A stretch of DNA of 7,938 bases from an uncultured Selenomonadaceae bacterium (lineage in GTDB: Bacteria; Bacillota; Negativicutes; Selenomonadales; Selenomonadaceae). This document shows, one piece after another, positions 5,697 through 7,938 of this stretch; position 1 is the first letter of the stretch; every line of letters starts with the position of its first letter. The DNA is taken from NCBI GenBank assembly GCA_910579115.1, contig CAJTSO010000061.1, positions 852-8,789 on the forward strand. Reading direction: 5' to 3'. The position numbers and the translations under genes were made by a program. The notes below the pieces were generated by a model, which worked only from the letters and a program-made list of their open reading frames with translations, ran no database searches and was not told where the DNA came from.

Positions 5697-6431
5697 ATGT
5701 CATTACAATTCAATCCCGACTATCTGGATGATTTACTTGTAAGAATGGCCCACCATTCTACAGCCATCGAAGGAAATACTCTAAGTCAGGGTGATACTAA
5801 AAGTATTTTGCTGGATAATTATCTACCAAGAGCAATGGATTTAAGAGAATTAAGTGAAGTGTTAAATTACAAAAAATTTATGCCGTTTCTTACTTGGGCT
5901 TTGGAAGAAAAGAAAGCTATAACCGTAGATTTTATTAAAGATATTCACAGGATACTGTGCGCAGATGCTATTGAATCCGTTCCCGGACGCTTCAAGGTTA
6001 CTCAAAACATGATAGTAGGAGCAAATTTTACGCCAATACGACCGTATATGGTTATACCGGAACTGGAAAACTGGAGACTTAATTTAGAAGCAATGCTTTC
6101 TGCTGCTCAATCTGAAGAAATGACTGTAGAAGCCATTTGTTTATCCCATATACAATTTGAAAAGATTCATCCGTTTCCAGATGGAAACGGTCGGGTAGGC
6201 CGGGTCTTGATGGTCTACAGTTCTTTGGCCAATGATTTGCCGCCCATAATAATTCCCAAAACTCAAAAAAATGAATACATAAACTATCTAAATAACGAAG
6301 ATTTAATCGGTTTTAAGCAATTCTGTTTGAATTTAGTTTCCGAAGAACGGTCTCGTCAGAAATTGTTTGACACTCAATATGATAATATAGAACCAGCTCA
6401 TCAGGGAGAGGAACCGGACAAGGAACGGTAA
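5697..6431 (+). CDS. Fic-domain protein (putative AMP/NMP transferase), class II self-inhibited
   Basis: The 244-residue product has the Fic catalytic motif HPFPDGNGRVGR at residues 158-169. The histidine is the general base, the acidic residue and asparagine organise Mg-ATP, and the arginines bind phosphates. An inhibitory motif of the (S/T)xxxE(G/N) type is present as STAIEGN (21-27), whose Glu25 would block ATP binding. Because it lies N-terminal in the same chain, this is a class II Fic protein that needs no separate antitoxin. Fic enzymes usually transfer AMP to hydroxyl groups of target proteins; the target is unknown here. A substrate-binding flap (about 99-120, RFKVTQN..VGANFTPIRPYMV) is also present. 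The ATG at 5697 follows AAGGAGG (5685-5691) at 5 bases. The C-terminus is a short polar tail. The gene is AT-rich relative to neighbours and is flanked by its own promoter and hairpin, suggesting acquisition as a stand-alone unit. Confidence 0.93.
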   Translation: MSLQFNPDYLDDLLVRMAHHSTAIEGNTLSQGDTKSILLDNYLPRAMDLRELSEVLNYKKFMPFLTWALEEKKAITVDFIKDIHRILCADAIESVPGRFKVTQNMIVGANFTPIRPYMVIPELENWRLNLEAMLSAAQSEEMTVEAICLSHIQFEKIHPFPDGNGRVGRVLMVYSSLANDLPPIIIPKTQKNEYINYLNNEDLIGFKQFCLNLVSEERSRQKLFDTQYDNIEPAHQGEEPDKER

Positions 6432-6442
6432 AATACGTAATT

Positions 6443-6489
6443 GGTAAATAAAGAACCACCCGCTATGCGGGTGGTTCTTTATTTACCAT
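6443..6489. terminator. Perfect 22-bp-stem hairpin terminator between convergent genes
   Basis: The left arm 6443-6464 and right arm 6468-6489 are exact inverted complements around the three-base loop TAT. The GC-rich upper stem (ACCCGC/GCGGGT) sits on an AT-rich base ending TTCTTTATTTACC on the plus strand. It starts 12 bases after the Fic stop. Its symmetry means it can also end transcripts arriving on the minus strand from the 6635 gene. Confidence 0.85.
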
Positions 6490-6634
6490 GCCAAGGGATC
6501 TCCAGCATCTGGAAGACCTTATATTGTTTCGAATCATGACACAGGATCACATCGAGTAAATCCTGCCAATCGGGAATCGCAATACATCATATCAGGGCAA
6601 AAATCGACATCATCATTTCAGTACACGAACCACT

Positions 6635-7336
6635 CTAAATCAGCATATTGATAGTCATTACACTCTGTTCCGCCTGGGTTGGCGCCCGGTCAGGCAGTAT
6701 ACCCATCCGTTCCTTGGCTGCCTTAATAAGCCGTTTTACCTTCGCCACCTCGGCCTCGTCACACATATTCTGTTTCAGCCCGTCTTCCACTTCCTGCAGA
6801 TCCTGTTCTAAGATGGCCAATACTGCCTGCATATCGTTCCTGGTCGCCGCTGCTGCGATTTGCCGCCGGCGCTTCCCCTCATTTACCGCTACCGTCGCTT
6901 TGCCGGACTCGGATGAAACCTCGCCGTCGTCGTCAATTGTAACCTGCATCCCCAGGAAGCCAACTTCGTCCTTGCGACTGGCGTATTCTTCATCTGCCGC
7001 CTGTAAAGTATCAAAAAGCTGTTCACGGCTGTCACTATCCGTTAAACATTTTTGCAAATACTTACTGGAAATACTTGCCATACCGCCGCTGACCACCTTG
7101 AAGTTTTCCCGCAGATACGCGGTCAGCTCATTAACGTTGCTAAAATTTTGACCTTCACCGGTAGTCCGTTCAGTCTCAGGCTGCTGCTGTTTCCCAGGCA
7201 GATCGGAAATATCCCCCCCTGACCTTTGCTCCATTTCATACTTTTCCGCTAATTTTTCCTGCCTGGCCTCATTTTTAGCCGGGATAAAACCGTAGGCCAT
7301 CGCCGTTCCGTAGCTTCCGCCTATTCTCATAGCCAT
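6635..7336 (-). CDS. Hypothetical protein, possibly DUF6033-like (233 aa)
   Basis: The ATG at 7336 is chosen because GAGGAGG (plus-strand 7345-7351) lies 8 bases ahead. A longer TTG start at 7429 lacks a ribosome binding site. The protein has a Gly/Tyr/Met-rich N-terminus (MAMRIGGSYGTAMAYGF, 1-17), then a charged helix. A low-complexity Gln/Glu/Thr/Gly linker (about 38-66) follows. Next is a segment NVNELTAYLRENFKVVSGGM with ISSKYLQKCLTDS (about 67-101). A Glu/Asp-rich part with MQVTIDDDGEVSSESGK comes next, and a C-terminal region of likely coiled coil (about 165-215). The middle weakly resembles DUF6033-type clostridial proteins (a short conserved YL..CL/N..D pattern), a match from memory that needs a profile search. 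There is no signal peptide or membrane segment. It converges on Fic. Confidence 0.7.
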   Translation of the reverse strand: MAMRIGGSYGTAMAYGFIPAKNEARQEKLAEKYEMEQRSGGDISDLPGKQQQPETERTTGEGQNFSNVNELTAYLRENFKVVSGGMASISSKYLQKCLTDSDSREQLFDTLQAADEEYASRKDEVGFLGMQVTIDDDGEVSSESGKATVAVNEGKRRRQIAAAATRNDMQAVLAILEQDLQEVEDGLKQNMCDEAEVAKVKRLIKAAKERMGILPDRAPTQAEQSVMTINMLI

Positions 7337-7465
7337 TTTAAGAGCCTCCTCATTACTTTTATTAACCGCAGGGCAAGCTATTCCAAATATATAATCGTCA
7401 AGCTCAGCAGATTCCTTAAACCTTAGCAAGATCTATCGGAAGAAATGTCCGCCTGAAACGTCTTC

Positions 7466-7938
7466 TTACCCCAACCCTACGTCCAGAGCCATCATCAGAC
7501 TGAAGCCCAGGGCGAACATTACCACGCCGATATTGGAATGAGGCCCGGAGGACATCTCCGGAATCAATTCCTCCACCACCACATAGAGCATCGCCCCGGC
7601 GGCAAAGCTCAAAAGATACGGCAGGGCCGGCACGATAAAGGAGGAGCAGGCAATAGTAAGGGCAGCGCTGACCGGCTCTACGGCGCCGGACAGGGCTCCG
7701 TAGTAAAAGGCCTTACCCTTTCCCGCTCCGGAAGTATGCAGAGGTAAAGAAATAATCGCTCCCTCGGGAACATTCTGAATCCCCATACCCACGGCCAGGG
7801 CCATCACCGCCGCTAATTCCGTATTCCCGGTACCCATATACCAGCTGGCGCAAACGGCCCCCACCGCCATGCCCTCCGGAATATTGTGCAGCACTACCGC
7901 CATCACCAGCTTGGCTATGTGAGACAAATTGCTGGGTG
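7466..7938 (-). CDS. ZIP-family metal transporter, C-terminal part (5' end beyond window)
   Basis: The frame is open through the window edge (7938) and ends at TAA 7468-7466, giving about 157 C-terminal residues of a protein that is usually about 250 long. It carries the ZIP transmembrane-4 and -5 motifs HNIPEGMAVG and QNVPEGAIIS, whose His, Asn and Glu residues bind the transported metal, and a further VVEELIPEM motif. At least four hydrophobic helices are visible. The arrangement fits the GufA/ZupT-type branch, which moves Zn2+ and sometimes Fe2+ or Mn2+ across the cytoplasmic membrane. The in-frame TTG at 7927 is not the start, because homology-like sequence continues upstream of it. No hairpin terminator was seen after the stop. 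The 129-base gap to the 6635 gene may carry that gene's promoter. Confidence 0.92.
   Translation of the reverse strand, partial: PSNLSHIAKLVMAVVLHNIPEGMAVGAVCASWYMGTGNTELAAVMALAVGMGIQNVPEGAIISLPLHTSGAGKGKAFYYGALSGAVEPVSAALTIACSSFIVPALPYLLSFAAGAMLYVVVEELIPEMSSGPHSNIGVVMFALGFSLMMALDVGLG

Noticed and set aside
6490..6634. Possible plus-strand coding remnant after the Fic terminator
   Set aside because: The open frame begins inside the hairpin, has no start signal, and its translation shows no recognisable motif; nothing else was seen in this gap.
6648..7151. Plus-strand frame opposite the 6635 gene
   Set aside because: Ser/Cys-rich antisense shadow without a ribosome binding site.

Overview
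The window looks like chromosomal DNA from an anaerobic Bacillota. The evidence is strong AGGAGG-type ribosome binding sites, a typA gene, a probable sepF start, a small six-cysteine ferredoxin:thioredoxin-reductase-like protein and a ZIP metal transporter. A Negativicutes or clostridial host is my guess from overall gene style, not a firm call. The conserved genes (typA, the 3216 gene, the 4473/4234 pair, the ZIP gene) are moderately GC-rich and use many C- or G-ending codons. The genes at 2631 and 5697 (Fic) are visibly AT-richer, which suggests separate acquisition.

Layout: positions 1-132 (minus) hold the first 44 codons of a probable sepF. Positions 329-2155 (minus) hold complete typA/bipA, with a near-consensus promoter at 2284-2312. 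The 475-base gap 2156-2630 holds that promoter, a nested GC-rich inverted repeat, a perfect 20-bp palindrome and a cryptic 56-codon hydrophobic frame. On the plus strand, 2631-2981 is a small acidic hypothetical protein. It is followed by 3216-3944, an acidic protein built from two copies of one domain in exact 112-residue register, with its own promoter and a strong terminator at 3995-4044. A REP-like palindromic element lies at about 4162-4205.

On the minus strand, a hypothetical gene (4473-5027, probably frameshifted near its start) is followed at close spacing by the FTR-like gene (4234-4452), a likely two-gene operon. Positions 5110-5511 (minus) carry a decayed gene whose start resembles an M23 peptidase domain. 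Fic then runs on the plus strand (5697-6431) from a strong extended -10 promoter at 5532-5560 into a perfect 22-bp-stem hairpin at 6443-6489. The minus-strand gene 6635-7336 is a hypothetical protein with a weak resemblance to DUF6033-type proteins. The window ends inside a ZIP-family transporter (7466 to beyond 7938, minus).

No complete mobile element, CRISPR array, rRNA or tRNA was recognised. The overall picture is core housekeeping genes interrupted by small accessory insertions: a Fic enzyme, lineage-specific acidic proteins and gene debris. No obviously new multi-gene system is evident. The best candidates for new biology are the internally duplicated acidic protein, the FTR-like protein with its unknown partner, and the apparently orphan, self-inhibited Fic protein.
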